DNA from: an uncultured Dehalococcoidia bacterium
GTDB taxonomy: Bacteria > Chloroflexota > Dehalococcoidia > Lucifugimonadales > Lucifugimonadaceae
Length of the DNA: 64,000 nucleotides
Direction: 5' to 3'
Assembly: GCA_958295935.1 (NCBI GenBank)
Contig: OY282385.1
Coordinates: 744,001-808,000, forward strand
Shown here: one piece after another, positions 8,215 through 17,033 of the stretch
Numbering within the stretch: the first letter of the stretch is position 1
Layout of the letters: each line of letters begins with the position of its first letter
Made by a program: the position numbers and the translations under genes
The notes under the pieces: model-generated
Told to the model about the DNA's origin: nothing
Seen by the model: only the letters and a program-made list of their open reading frames with translations
The model's database searches: none

Positions 8215-9390
8215 TTGTTAGATGCCATCGTCATCGGAGCCGGCCCGGCTGGCAACCAGGCAGCTATCAAGCTGAGCGGTCGCGGCCACTCGGTTCTGGT
8301 ACTCGACTACCGATCCAATATTGGTGACAAACTCTGCACCGGCATCATCGGGCGCGAGTGCGCCGAACGTTTCGAGTTGCCGGACCGTTTCGTCTACCAC
8401 CGAGCCAAATCGGTAACCATTTGCCCCGCCTTGGGCGATCCCGTGCGGGTGTCGCGTGAGCGGGAACATGCGTACGTCGTAGACCGGGTCGGTTTCGTCG
8501 CTCATCTCGCCGATCGGGCCATGCGCGCCGGCTCCGAATATAGGCTGCGACGCCGGGTAACCGGGCTGGACGTGCTGCAAGACCGGGTAAGGATCTCCGC
8601 CAACGGTCCGGACGGCCCGGAAACGCACGAGGCCAGGGCCGCGGTCATCGCAAGCGGTTACTCGACGGGGTTGGCAAAATTGGCGGGACTGCAACCGGCC
8701 CCCAAGGGGGCGTTTGCCGCCCAGGTGCCGCTGCGCGGCCTGGCCCTGGACGAGGTAAAGGTGTTTCTGCGCGGCCCATTGCCTCGCGGGTACTTCGGTT
8801 GGCTCGTCCCTGCCGGCCCGGACAGGGCCTTGGCCGGCGTGCTTGGCAGGGAGCGATCGAGCCGCGCTTTGCCGCAATTGCTGGACGCCATAGGGAAAGA
8901 CGGGACGAGCTTCCGGCCAGATGGCCCAGCCATGTCTTGGGGCGTACCGCTGAAGCCCCCGGCGCGCACCTATGCCCATCGCATTCTGCTTGCCGGCGAT
9001 GCCGCAGGCCAGGTGAAGCCAACTACCGGCGGAGGCATCTACTACTCTTTGCTGTCTGGCGAATTGGCCGCGGACGCGCTGGCCGACGCGCTCGATGAGG
9101 ATGACCTGAATGAACGTTCGCTCAAGAGATACGAACTCGCCTGGAAGTCCATGCTCGGACGGGAGTTGAGGGTGGGTTACATCGCACGCGCCATATACGA
9201 GAGGATGAACGACCGTTCGATAGGGAGCATAGTTCGTATCGCCGCGTCCAACGGGATACTGAGCGAGCACGTTAGTTTCGACTGGCACGCCGACATCGTC
9301 ACGCGGGGACTCAAATACCCTCGTTTCGATTCCATACTCGCGCCATTTAGAGAAACGAATCGGGCGGGTGTGTCGGGCAACGGCAAGTAA
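8215..9390 (+). CDS. geranylgeranyl-reductase family FAD-dependent oxidoreductase
   Basis: A 391-residue flavoprotein starting at TTG 8215, with AGGAG at 8201-8205. It opens with the dinucleotide-binding motif A-I-V-I-G-A-G-P-A-G-N-Q-A-A and later shows the second FAD motif L-A-G-D-A-A-G-Q-V-K-P-T-T-G-G-G-I (about residues 259-275), the arrangement of the digeranylgeranylglycerophospholipid/geranylgeranyl reductase group. C-T-G-I-I-G at about residue 41 corresponds to the family's C-x-G-x-x-x segment that gates the active site. Likely reduces isoprenoid chains of quinones, carotenoids or lipids; the actual substrate is not defined. 23 bases upstream of leuS and probably co-transcribed with it. 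Confidence 0.8.
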   Translation: MLDAIVIGAGPAGNQAAIKLSGRGHSVLVLDYRSNIGDKLCTGIIGRECAERFELPDRFVYHRAKSVTICPALGDPVRVSREREHAYVVDRVGFVAHLADRAMRAGSEYRLRRRVTGLDVLQDRVRISANGPDGPETHEARAAVIASGYSTGLAKLAGLQPAPKGAFAAQVPLRGLALDEVKVFLRGPLPRGYFGWLVPAGPDRALAGVLGRERSSRALPQLLDAIGKDGTSFRPDGPAMSWGVPLKPPARTYAHRILLAGDAAGQVKPTTGGGIYYSLLSGELAADALADALDEDDLNERSLKRYELAWKSMLGRELRVGYIARAIYERMNDRSIGSIVRIAASNGILSEHVSFDWHADIVTRGLKYPRFDSILAPFRETNRAGVSGNGK

Positions 9391-9413
9391 CCCCAAGATC
9401 AGGAGTTGTTCCG

Positions 9414-11906
9414 TTGACCACTGCCAGGCATAAGCCGCAACCCGCCAAAGCGCCCAGCGCACGCTACGCGCCCCGCGATATCGAGCCGGGCTGGCAGAGA
9501 CGCTGGAACGATAGCGGCCTTTACTCGACCAAGGACCGGGTAGAGGGTAAGGAGAACTGGTTTGCCCTCACGATGTTTCCCTACCCCTCCGGCGACCTCC
9601 ACATAGGCCACTGGTTCGCGTTCACCGGCGGGGACGTTGGCGCGCGCTTCAAGCGCATGCAGGGCTACAACGTGCTGCATCCTCAGGGCTTCGATGCCTT
9701 CGGCCTTCCCGCGGAAAACGCCGCCATATCCCGCAACGTCCACCCGCGCAGCTGGACCTACGAGCGCATAGACCACATGCGCCGCCAGTTTGATCTGATG
9801 GGAAACTCATACGACTGGTCGCGGCAGATCGTCACCTGCGACCCGGAATACTATCGCTGGAACCAGTACTTCTTCCTGAAACTGTTCCAGGCTGGACTCG
9901 CATACCGCGCCAAGGGGCCGGCCAACTGGTGCCCGCAAGACCAGACTACTCTGGCCAACGAACAGGTCAAGGACGGCGAGTGCGAACGGTGCGGCACCGA
10001 GGTGGAGCGGCGCGAATTGCCACAGTGGTTCTTCCGCATAACCCGGTATGCCGACGAGATGCTGGAGATGGACACCATCGACTGGCCAGAGAAGATCAAG
10101 GTGATGCAGCGCAACTGGATCGGCCGCTCGGAGGGCGTCACCGTTGCCTTCGACGTGGACGAGTTCGCGCCGGGTGAGAAGATTGAAACCTTCACTACGC
10201 GCATCGACACGATCTACGGCGTAACCTTTGTGGTGCTCGCGCCTGAGTACCCCCTGGTAGGTGCGCTCACACAGCCCGAGCAGCGAGCAGCGGTGGAGGA
10301 GTACACGGCAAGAGCTCGGCGGGAGAGCGAGATAGAGCGCACCTCCACGGAACGCGAAAAGACCGGCGTATTCACCGGCGCGTATTGCAGGAACCCCCTC
10401 AACGGCGAACGCGTGCCCGTGCTGGTAGGAGACTATGTTCTCGCCTCTTACGGCACAGGCGCCGTCATGGGCGTGCCGGCACACGATACGCGCGACTTTG
10501 TATTCGCCAAAAAGTATGACCTCCCGATCAGGGTGGTCGTAGCGCCGGACGACTGGCGCGGCGAGGAACTGTCCGAGGCGTACCTCGGACATGGCGCTCA
10601 GGTCAATTCAGACGAATTCGACGGCATCCCAAGCTCCGAGGGCATGAGCAGGATCGCCGACAAGATCGAGGCGAACCGCTGGGGCCGCCGGGACGTTACC
10701 TACCATCTGCGGGACTGGCTCATATCTCGCCAGCGCTATTGGGGAACTCCGATCCCTATCGTCTATTGCGACTTATGCGGAACTGTGCCCGCGCCAGAAG
10801 ACCAGTTGCCCGTGCTGCTGCCCGATCAGGCAGACTTCAGGCCGACCGGACAGTCTCCGCTCACGCTCGACCCCGATTTCGTGAATACCGAGTGCCCCAA
10901 ATGCCACGGGCCAGCCACGCGGGAAACGGACACCATGGACACCTTCATGGATTCATCGTGGTACCACCTGCGCTTCACCAGTCCGTCCGAAGCAGGACGG
11001 CCATTCAGCCCGAATGGCATAAAGGCGTGGGCGCCCGTCCACCAGTACACCGGGGGCATGGAACACGCCGTCATGCACCTGCTGTACGCCCGCTTCTTCA
11101 ACAAGGCGTTGCGGGACATGGGTTTCGTGGACTTCGACGAGCCGTACACGAGGCTGTTCAGCCACGGCGTGATGACCACGCAGCTGGGGCGCATATCGAA
11201 GCGCAGCAACCCGCTGGCGCCAGACCCTCTAGTGGCCCGTTACGGCGCGGACACCATCCGCTGCTATCTGATGTTCCTGGGGCCGTGGGATGTCGGCGGC
11301 GCATGGACAGGGTCAGGCATCAACGGCGTTTCCCGCTGGCTAAACCGGGTTTGGGATCTGGCCCAGCGCAACCCTGAGCTTCTCCGCGCAATGGAGCCGG
11401 ACGAAGCCGCAGAGCGGGAGCTCCTGCGGGCAGCCCATGCAACGACTCGCAAAGTCACCAACGACATGGGCGCGTTCAAGTTCAACACCTCCATAGCGGC
11501 GTTGATGGAGTATTCAAACGAACTGGCGCGGCTGTGGGAGCGAGGGGGCATTTCACCCGCCGCATGGCGGGACGCCGTCGAGCGGCTGCTGCTGCTGGCC
11601 GCGCCGCTGGCTCCCCACGTCACCGAGGAATTGTGGGAACGCACCGGTCGCGAGTACTCGATACACCAGCAGAGTTCGCCGGGCTGGAACGACAGCCTGG
11701 CGGCCGCGGACAACGTGACCATAGTCGTGCAGGTGAACGGCAGAGTGCGCGACCAACTGGAATTGCCGGCTGAAGTGACGGAGAAAGAGGCCGTAGACGC
11801 GGCGCTCGCCAGCGAACGAGTGATGCGCCACATGGAAAACGGCGAAGTCGTCAAGAAGATATACGTACCCGGTCGGCTGGTGAATCTGGTGGTGCGGCCG
11901 GGTTAG
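9414..11906 (+). CDS. leuS: leucyl-tRNA synthetase
   Basis: Class I aminoacyl-tRNA synthetase charging tRNA-Leu. The 830-residue length is normal. M-F-P-Y-P-S-G-D-L-H-I-G-H-W near residue 55 is the HIGH motif; the zinc-type C-x-x-C pairs and the CP1 editing domain (around residues 230-420, with a G-T-G-A-V-M-G-V-P-A-H-D segment) are present; W-Y-H-L-R-F and Y-G-A-D-T-I-R mark the catalytic C-half, and an anticodon-binding domain follows. The KMSKS loop is unusual: the expected K-M-S-K-S-x-G-N is replaced by R-I-S-K-R-S-N just before P-D-x-L-V-A-R-Y-G-A-D. Start is TTG at 9414, preceded by AGGAG at 9401-9405. Confidence 0.95.
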   Translation: MTTARHKPQPAKAPSARYAPRDIEPGWQRRWNDSGLYSTKDRVEGKENWFALTMFPYPSGDLHIGHWFAFTGGDVGARFKRMQGYNVLHPQGFDAFGLPAENAAISRNVHPRSWTYERIDHMRRQFDLMGNSYDWSRQIVTCDPEYYRWNQYFFLKLFQAGLAYRAKGPANWCPQDQTTLANEQVKDGECERCGTEVERRELPQWFFRITRYADEMLEMDTIDWPEKIKVMQRNWIGRSEGVTVAFDVDEFAPGEKIETFTTRIDTIYGVTFVVLAPEYPLVGALTQPEQRAAVEEYTARARRESEIERTSTEREKTGVFTGAYCRNPLNGERVPVLVGDYVLASYGTGAVMGVPAHDTRDFVFAKKYDLPIRVVVAPDDWRGEELSEAYLGHGAQVNSDEFDGIPSSEGMSRIADKIEANRWGRRDVTYHLRDWLISRQRYWGTPIPIVYCDLCGTVPAPEDQLPVLLPDQADFRPTGQSPLTLDPDFVNTECPKCHGPATRETDTMDTFMDSSWYHLRFTSPSEAGRPFSPNGIKAWAPVHQYTGGMEHAVMHLLYARFFNKALRDMGFVDFDEPYTRLFSHGVMTTQLGRISKRSNPLAPDPLVARYGADTIRCYLMFLGPWDVGGAWTGSGINGVSRWLNRVWDLAQRNPELLRAMEPDEAAERELLRAAHATTRKVTNDMGAFKFNTSIAALMEYSNELARLWERGGISPAAWRDAVERLLLLAAPLAPHVTEELWERTGREYSIHQQSSPGWNDSLAAADNVTIVVQVNGRVRDQLELPAEVTEKEAVDAALASERVMRHMENGEVVKKIYVPGRLVNLVVRPG

Positions 11907-11975
11907 GGGCAACCTCGGAAACTGGGGCAACGCCCTGAGCCCCGCCTGATCTCACCGGTAAAGGAGATATGGTGC

Positions 11976-12833
11976 ATGGCCCTGCTGGACAACGAAACGC
12001 AACTTTCGGTATTGGTGGACGGGCTGGACCATCCTGAAGGCATCGCGAGCGGCCCCGACGGAGCCGCTTACGCCGGCGGAGAGGCAGGTCAGCTGTACCG
12101 CATCGACGTCGGCCGAAGCGAGTTCGAGGAGGTCGCCAACACCGGCGGGTTCCTGCTGGGCATGGCCGTGGATGCGGCCGGCAACGTGTACGCGTGCGAC
12201 CTGGTCAACCGCTGCGTCCAGAAGATCACGCCTCGGGGCGAGGTGAGCGTCTACTCCTCCGGTCCTGCGCATGAGCCGATGAGCGTGCCCAACTACCCCG
12301 CCTTCGATGCCGAGGGGAATCTGTACGTGTGCGACTCAGGGGGCTGGAAGGAGGATAGCGGGCGTATCTTCAAGGTCGCGCCGGGCGGGGATGCCGTGGT
12401 CTGGAACCGGACGCTCAAGGAGTTCCCGAACGGCCTGTGCCTCGGGCCCGGCGGGGATTGCCTGTACGCGGCGATGAGCCTGAATCCTCCCCGCATAGAA
12501 AGGATCGAGATCCTGCCCGACGGCACAGCCGGAAGCTCCCAAACTGTGGTCGAACTGCCCCGCGCGGTGCCGGACGGAGTCGCGTTCGACACTGAAGGCA
12601 ACCTGTACGTGTCGTGCTACCGGCCTGACGCCATCTACCGCCTGAGCAAGGGCGGCGATCTGGAAACGTTGGCCGAAGATTACGAGGGCACGATCATGGC
12701 GGCGCCGACCAACATCGCCTTCTGCGGTGAGAAGAGAGACGTCCTGCTAGGCGCAAACCTAGGCAGATGGCACGTCACCCGCTACGAGGCAGGCAAGACT
12801 GGCCTGCCCTTGAACTATCCGGACCTGGGCTAA
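11976..12833 (+). CDS. SMP-30/gluconolactonase/LRE-family beta-propeller
   Basis: A 285-residue protein made of repeated strands of the type G-N-V-Y-A-C-D, G-N-L-Y-V-C-D and G-N-L-Y-V-S-C-Y, characteristic of the six-bladed SMP-30/NHL-like propeller. Family members are calcium-dependent sugar lactonases or related hydrolases; the substrate here cannot be told. No signal peptide is visible, so it is probably cytoplasmic. A good AAGGAG ribosome site lies about nine bases before the ATG. It is separated by 69 bases from leuS and followed by the 214-bp repeat array. Confidence 0.8.
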   Translation: MALLDNETQLSVLVDGLDHPEGIASGPDGAAYAGGEAGQLYRIDVGRSEFEEVANTGGFLLGMAVDAAGNVYACDLVNRCVQKITPRGEVSVYSSGPAHEPMSVPNYPAFDAEGNLYVCDSGGWKEDSGRIFKVAPGGDAVVWNRTLKEFPNGLCLGPGGDCLYAAMSLNPPRIERIEILPDGTAGSSQTVVELPRAVPDGVAFDTEGNLYVSCYRPDAIYRLSKGGDLETLAEDYEGTIMAAPTNIAFCGEKRDVLLGANLGRWHVTRYEAGKTGLPLNYPDLG

Positions 12834-12905
12834 AGGGGGCCGCAGAGGCGCGGGCTACGCAGCTCCAAGCCGAAGTGCATTTTCGACAGCGGCTTCGGTG
12901 AGGGG

Positions 12906-13848
12906 GTCATGGGGCTCACTGCCGGGGTACGCTGCGCGGCCCGGCGTCACAGCTACGATAGAGAGGGCAGGCGGTTGTGGATCATGAATTAACCGCAAAC
13001 CCCTTTGCGAATCACAAAAAGGGTTTAGTGAGCCACAAACCGACTTGTCGTTAACAGGTGAGCATCAAAAGACTCGCCTCCCCTCAGCCACGTTCAGCTC
13101 GGTAAAGGCGAGAGAGGGGGTCATGGGGCTCACTGGGACACGCTGTGCGGCCCGGTGCCACAGCGCGATAGAGAGGGCAGGCGGTTGTGGATAGAGAGGG
13201 CGGGTGAATTGTGAATCATGAATTAACCGCAAACGCCTTTGTGAATCACAAAAAGGGTTTGGTGAGCCACAAACCGACTTGTCGTTAACCGGTGAGCATC
13301 AAAAGACTCGCCTCCCCTAGCCACGTTCAGAAGCTCGATAAAGGCGGGGGGGGGGGGGAGTCATGGGTCTCGCCGGGGTACGCTTGGGGGGAGACAAGCC
13401 AACTGGCACTTCGCCAGGGGGTCATGGGGCTCACTGCCGGGGTACGCTGTGCGGCCCGGTGTCACGGCTACGCTAGAGAGGGCGGGTGGTTGTGAATCAC
13501 GAATTAACGGCAAACCCCTTTGCGAATCACAAAAAGGGTTTGGTGAGCCACAAACCGACTTGTCGTTAACCGGTGAGCATCAAAAGACTCGCCTTCCCTC
13601 AGCCACGTTCAGAAGCTCAGTAAAGGCGGGGGGAGTCATGGGTCTCGCCGGGACACGCTGTGCGGCCCGGTGTCACAGCTACGATAGAGAGGGCAGGCGG
13701 TTGTGGATCATGAATTAACCGCAAACGCCTTTGTGAATCACAAAAAGGATTTGGTGAGCCACAAACCGCCTTGTCGTTAACGGGTGAGCATCAAAAGACC
13801 CGCCTCCCCTCAGCCACGTTCAGAAGTTCGGTAAAGGCGAGGGGAGGG
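12906..13848. repeat. four-copy imperfect tandem repeat, unit about 214 bp
   Basis: Each unit starts with GTCATGGG[G/T]CTC. Units: 12906-13119 (214 bp), 13120-13359 (240 bp, with an internal duplication around 13191-13215), a truncated piece at 13360-13420, 13421-13634 (214 bp) and 13635-13848 (214 bp). Within each unit are two inverted repeats: AACCCCTTT against AAAAAGGGTT, and CTCGCCT against AGGCGAG. A homopolymer of about 13 G residues lies near 13347-13359. No plausible protein is encoded. The array occupies the whole gap between the SMP-30 gene and the protease gene stop at 13851, marking the edge of the accessory island. Confidence 0.95.
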
Positions 13849-13850
13849 CT

Positions 13851-14693
13851 TTATTCGGTTTGCGTTTCTGGAGCAGTAGCTTGTTCGCTAGGATTGGGCT
13901 TATTAACAGCGATTTCAATGGTCTCCTGTATCAAATCGTTAGGCACTACTATAACCAAACCCGAATTCTCCTCGAATATCATTCTTGTTCGTCCGGTCTG
14001 TTTGCTTGTAGCAAATTCTTGATATGTCAGATAGGAAGAGATCATACCAATCAGCTGGGCACGGTTGTTGTACTTCGTACCATGTATGGCGAAGTCGTCT
14101 GGTTTAGTGATAACTGGCCCACCACTGTTACCAGGAAAGACAGCGGCATCAATAAGTATGGTTCGTGAGTTGCCACTCAACCAATCTCTAACACGGGCGA
14201 TACATCCTTGCCGGACGATTGCGTAGTTCCGCTCTTCCCCTGCTTGACCTAACGGGAACCCCAGTATGAAGACACCATCTCCTTCACTAATTTGAAGATC
14301 TTTCGCTTGGTCCAACGTAAGTTGATGGTCGTCATGAAAGTATTTAAATTCTATGCCGTCATTCTCCAACAAGTCCACGGCAATTGGGATTACTGCTACG
14401 TCACAATTAGAATCAGGATGTCCTGTCCAAAGTGGTGAACCATTGGGGCTCTTCAGATTCAAATCGTAGATCTTTGAATCTGAACCAATTGGGCGGTTGA
14501 AGCGCGCCTTTAACATGTGAACATTCCTAAAAACATGGCGATTAGTTACAAGGAATATTATGCACTGCCCATCAGATTTTTCAACGTGATAACAGCACAA
14601 AAAGCCCGTGGCTTTGTACTGAATCTCATCATCTGGAGTCAGCGACCCGAGGGCAACAACCGTATCCAAATAGAAAGGTGGGAGAAGAGCCAT
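13851..14693 (-). CDS. trypsin-like serine protease without signal peptide
   Basis: A 280-residue chymotrypsin-fold peptidase. The catalytic triad can be placed: His53 in V-T-N-R-H-V-F, Asp98 in N-C-D-V-A-V-I-P-I, and Ser190 in F-P-G-N-S-G-G-P-V. There is no signal peptide, membrane helix or PDZ domain, so it should act in the cytoplasm, unlike HtrA/Deg proteases. The gene is more AT-rich than its surroundings. It starts 24 bases after the hsdS stop and is the last gene of the minus-strand island series, its own stop abutting the repeat array. Intracellular trypsin-like enzymes of this kind are found as effectors in some bacterial conflict systems; that role is inferred. Confidence 0.8.
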   Translation of the reverse strand: MALLPPFYLDTVVALGSLTPDDEIQYKATGFLCCYHVEKSDGQCIIFLVTNRHVFRNVHMLKARFNRPIGSDSKIYDLNLKSPNGSPLWTGHPDSNCDVAVIPIAVDLLENDGIEFKYFHDDHQLTLDQAKDLQISEGDGVFILGFPLGQAGEERNYAIVRQGCIARVRDWLSGNSRTILIDAAVFPGNSGGPVITKPDDFAIHGTKYNNRAQLIGMISSYLTYQEFATSKQTGRTRMIFEENSGLVIVVPNDLIQETIEIAVNKPNPSEQATAPETQTE

Positions 14694-14717
14694 GACAACT
14701 TTTTTTACAAGAACGGA

Positions 14718-16004
14718 TCACTTGTCGATGCGAAGCCGACCTGACACCAGCCTAGGCAACAGCGTATCACGCAACACGCCCAAAGTGCGGGATTCGCGCT
14801 CGTTCAAAACCACGCGGTTGTAGAGAGGGCGAGCAAGTCCGTCGAAGGCTCTCATGGCTGCCGTATCCGGCACGGCGACAGCGAGTCGGCGGAAGTTGCT
14901 CTTGTTGATTTCAAGGAACGTCGAGCCGTTGGCATGGTTGATTATCTCCTCTTGGGACGCCTCGCACCAGTAGAGCATGAACAGATTCGACATCCCCTCA
15001 TGGGGCATGATACCGATAAAGCCTTGGTTGATTGCTACTGGGACCTCGGCAATCGCAAGGTAGCCGATTGGTGCCCTTGAAGACATGAGAACGGCGCCAT
15101 GTGGCAGAAGGCCGGAGCCAATCTTGCCCAAACCAGCATCCGTGATCTTACGCTCAGTGTCCAAGAGGACTGGCGTGGAGAGAGCGGCCAGGTCTCGCGG
15201 CGTTGCCCAACAATGAATCCCGCCTTCCCAGTATTGGACCTGCTTGGTACTGGGCGTAGTACCTCCGACTACGGTGGCCACCTCCCCCAACGCCCTCACC
15301 TCCCACCCCTCCGGCACATCCCCCAGCTCCGACCCCACCAACCGATCCGGGAACAACCCCGCGATTTCCGCGGGTAGCCCCGCATCCCGCCCCGCCATCT
15401 TCGCTCGCACCGGCTCGAAATCCACGAACCACGACTTGAACAGCGCACGCGCCATCCCCTCCAGCGTCTCGTTCATACGCCGGTTCAGCTCGATCTTGTC
15501 GTCCAGCGTCCCCAGCACGTGGGCGATGGCCCGCTGCTCAGCCAACGGCGGGAGTGGGATGCTCACCGACTCAAGATCGCTTGGCCTGATAGACGGATAC
15601 GCCGACGTGCTGTTTTCCGCTATCGAATGAAGGTAATCGACGACGTGATCCTGTGCTAGGAACCAGTAGACGAAGCCTGTGTCGGCAACGCTATCCCTCG
15701 CTCTTATGACTGCAAACCCCGTTGACGCTAGAAAGTTATCAGGGACGTTCTTCATCAACCCAAAGTGTTTCTGATTCGGGCGAACTGTGGAGTACACGAT
15801 GTCGCCTTGCTCAACCTTTCTACGTGCTCGGCTCGGAATCTTATCTGTGCCCGTAACGAGATGTTGAATTTCCGATATCCGGTTCTCGGTGATATTCCCG
15901 GTATCCAGATAATTCACAAACGACCAGCCTTCTTTGGGGGAATAGGTAGCGCCGTTGAGTTCAGCGATGTCCCCCAGCGTCACCTCGCGCCATTTACCCT
16001 CCAA
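14718..16004 (-). CDS. hsdS: type I restriction-modification specificity subunit (orphan HsdS)
   Basis: A 428-residue HsdS with two target-recognition domains. The first (about residues 1-140) ends in I-P-L-P-P-L-A-E-Q-R-A-I-A-H-V-L-G-T-L-D-D-K-I-E-L-N, the conserved helical spacer; a second copy begins E-L-G-D-V-P-E-G-W-E-V near residue 225 and ends in the distal helix with L-L-P-R-L-V-S-G. The two domains each contact half of a bipartite DNA target. No hsdM or hsdR lies in the window. It is followed closely by the protease gene and preceded by a 162-bp gap with a palindromic repeat. Confidence 0.9.
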   Translation of the reverse strand: MEGKWREVTLGDIAELNGATYSPKEGWSFVNYLDTGNITENRISEIQHLVTGTDKIPSRARRKVEQGDIVYSTVRPNQKHFGLMKNVPDNFLASTGFAVIRARDSVADTGFVYWFLAQDHVVDYLHSIAENSTSAYPSIRPSDLESVSIPLPPLAEQRAIAHVLGTLDDKIELNRRMNETLEGMARALFKSWFVDFEPVRAKMAGRDAGLPAEIAGLFPDRLVGSELGDVPEGWEVRALGEVATVVGGTTPSTKQVQYWEGGIHCWATPRDLAALSTPVLLDTERKITDAGLGKIGSGLLPHGAVLMSSRAPIGYLAIAEVPVAINQGFIGIMPHEGMSNLFMLYWCEASQEEIINHANGSTFLEINKSNFRRLAVAVPDTAAMRAFDGLARPLYNRVVLNERESRTLGVLRDTLLPRLVSGRLRIDK

Positions 16005-16092
16005 ACTTCGACTCCCTTCCCATCATTGCTTGTCTGCTTATCCAGTTTAATACGCTTTGTGCTGACCGTCTTGAATGCCCCAATCCGTACCC

Positions 16093-16117
16093 GTAGGGGC
16101 GATTCGCGAATCCCCCT
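16093..16117. repeat. REP-like palindrome
   Basis: GTAGGGGC followed by the 12-bp palindrome GATTCGCGAATC and then CCCC. It lies between the MNT gene and hsdS and shares its GTAGGGGC head and layout with the palindrome at 45481-45505. Confidence 0.7.
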
Positions 16118-16166
16118 CAACCCCCGCGCACTCTTCGCAGTCCCGCCACACAGATACTTGCGAGAC

Positions 16167-16475
16167 TCAAGCCTCATAGATGGAAATCCTCGTCTGCTCC
16201 ACTGATTGCAGGAAATAGGGGTTCCTGATGGCAGACTCCACCACGAGGTCCACTGGCCGTCCGAAGAGCCCCGCGAGAGCCTCCAACAGCCCAAAGTAGG
16301 CATCCGAGTACGCGCCGAGAGCCGCTGGCTGGAACTCAACCAGGAAGTCCAAATCGCTTCCGTCCGGAAGGCGCCCGCTCGTTGAGGCAGACCCGAACAG
16401 GTCAAGCCGTTGCACGCCGTAACGAAGACAGAGGGTCTTCAGTTCGTCGGCCCGCTCCTCGATAGCGGAGATCAT
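16167..16475 (-). CDS. MNT-type minimal nucleotidyltransferase
   Basis: A 102-residue protein; start chosen at the ATG at 16475 because GGAAGGAG ends five bases before it, although the frame is open to a TTG at 16511. It carries the pol-beta nucleotidyltransferase motif L-F-G-S-A-x(9)-G-S-D-L-D-F-L-V (Gly28-Ser29, Asp41, Asp43). MntA proteins are antitoxins that AMPylate a HEPN ribonuclease toxin, but no HEPN gene lies beside it: the upstream neighbour, 57 bases away, is a PIN-domain protein, and the downstream one is hsdS. Either the HEPN partner was lost or the enzyme acts with the PIN protein. Confidence 0.85.
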   Translation of the reverse strand: MISAIEERADELKTLCLRYGVQRLDLFGSASTSGRLPDGSDLDFLVEFQPAALGAYSDAYFGLLEALAGLFGRPVDLVVESAIRNPYFLQSVEQTRISIYEA

Positions 16476-16532
16476 CGCTTCTCCTTCCGGCTCGGATGAA
16501 ACTCTATCCAAGTCGAGGCCGCCACTGCTCCA

Positions 16533-17012
16533 TCAGGCAGCTCTTCTACCCGGCGCGGCACAAGCGGCTCTATTAAGCAAACCTCGATGGGTTTCGGAGA
16601 AGTCCTTCCCTCTGTTAGTTGTATAGATTTTGCCGCGTGGCCTACTGACTAACCGCGGATTACCGAAGTCTTCATGTAGCTTTACATCATTTGAATACAG
16701 GAGACGCGCGCCACTGATTTCGGCTAAGGCAATGATATGCTCGTCATCTGACTCGCATTTTCCCTGTCTCTTCAACTGCTCCGTTAGTGTGTTGACGCTG
16801 TCGTCGTTCACACGTATGATCCTTCCTCGTCTTAGTGCATCTTGTGCCCATATCTCAAAGTATCTTACCATGGAGAGTTCATCACTCAGTTTGCCACCAA
16901 CAACCAATCGACCTTTTCTTGTGTTTATCCAATCAAAGAATTTCTCCCCAGCCGGCGGCCTATTTAAGCCGAACACCTGACTACAGACGTTCGCGTCAAC
17001 TATCGCACACAC
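16533..17012 (-). CDS. PIN-domain ribonuclease-like protein
   Basis: A 159-residue protein with the acidic residues of a PIN active site: Asp6 in A-I-V-D-A-N-V, Asp44/Glu45 in S-D-E-L-S, Asp89-Asp90 in E-S-D-D-E-H-I-I-A-L-A, and Asp109 in Y-S-N-D-V-K-L. PIN domains cut single-stranded RNA and are toxins of VapBC systems. It starts at GTG 17012, 21 bases after the ATPase stop, and there is no VapB-like antitoxin next to it, so ATPase and PIN form a natural pair. The C-terminus beyond residue 140 is low in recognisable structure. Confidence 0.8.
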   Translation of the reverse strand: MCAIVDANVCSQVFGLNRPPAGEKFFDWINTRKGRLVVGGKLSDELSMVRYFEIWAQDALRRGRIIRVNDDSVNTLTEQLKRQGKCESDDEHIIALAEISGARLLYSNDVKLHEDFGNPRLVSRPRGKIYTTNRGKDFSETHRGLLNRAACAAPGRRAA

Positions 17013-17033
17013 GTTCTCTATCCTCGCCGGCTC

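Noticed and set aside
8218-9462. Long minus-strand frame opposite the geranylgeranyl-reductase-like gene
   Set aside because: Shadow of a high-GC gene; the plus strand has clear flavin-binding motifs.
13292-13718. Short open frames inside the 214-bp repeats
   Set aside because: They differ between copies, are broken by indels and have no protein character.
12906-13848. CRISPR array
   Set aside because: Repeat units are over 200 bp, contiguous and without short spacers; no cas genes.
15980-16405. Minus-strand frame overlapping the MNT gene
   Set aside because: Different frame from the clear MNT motif; no domain.
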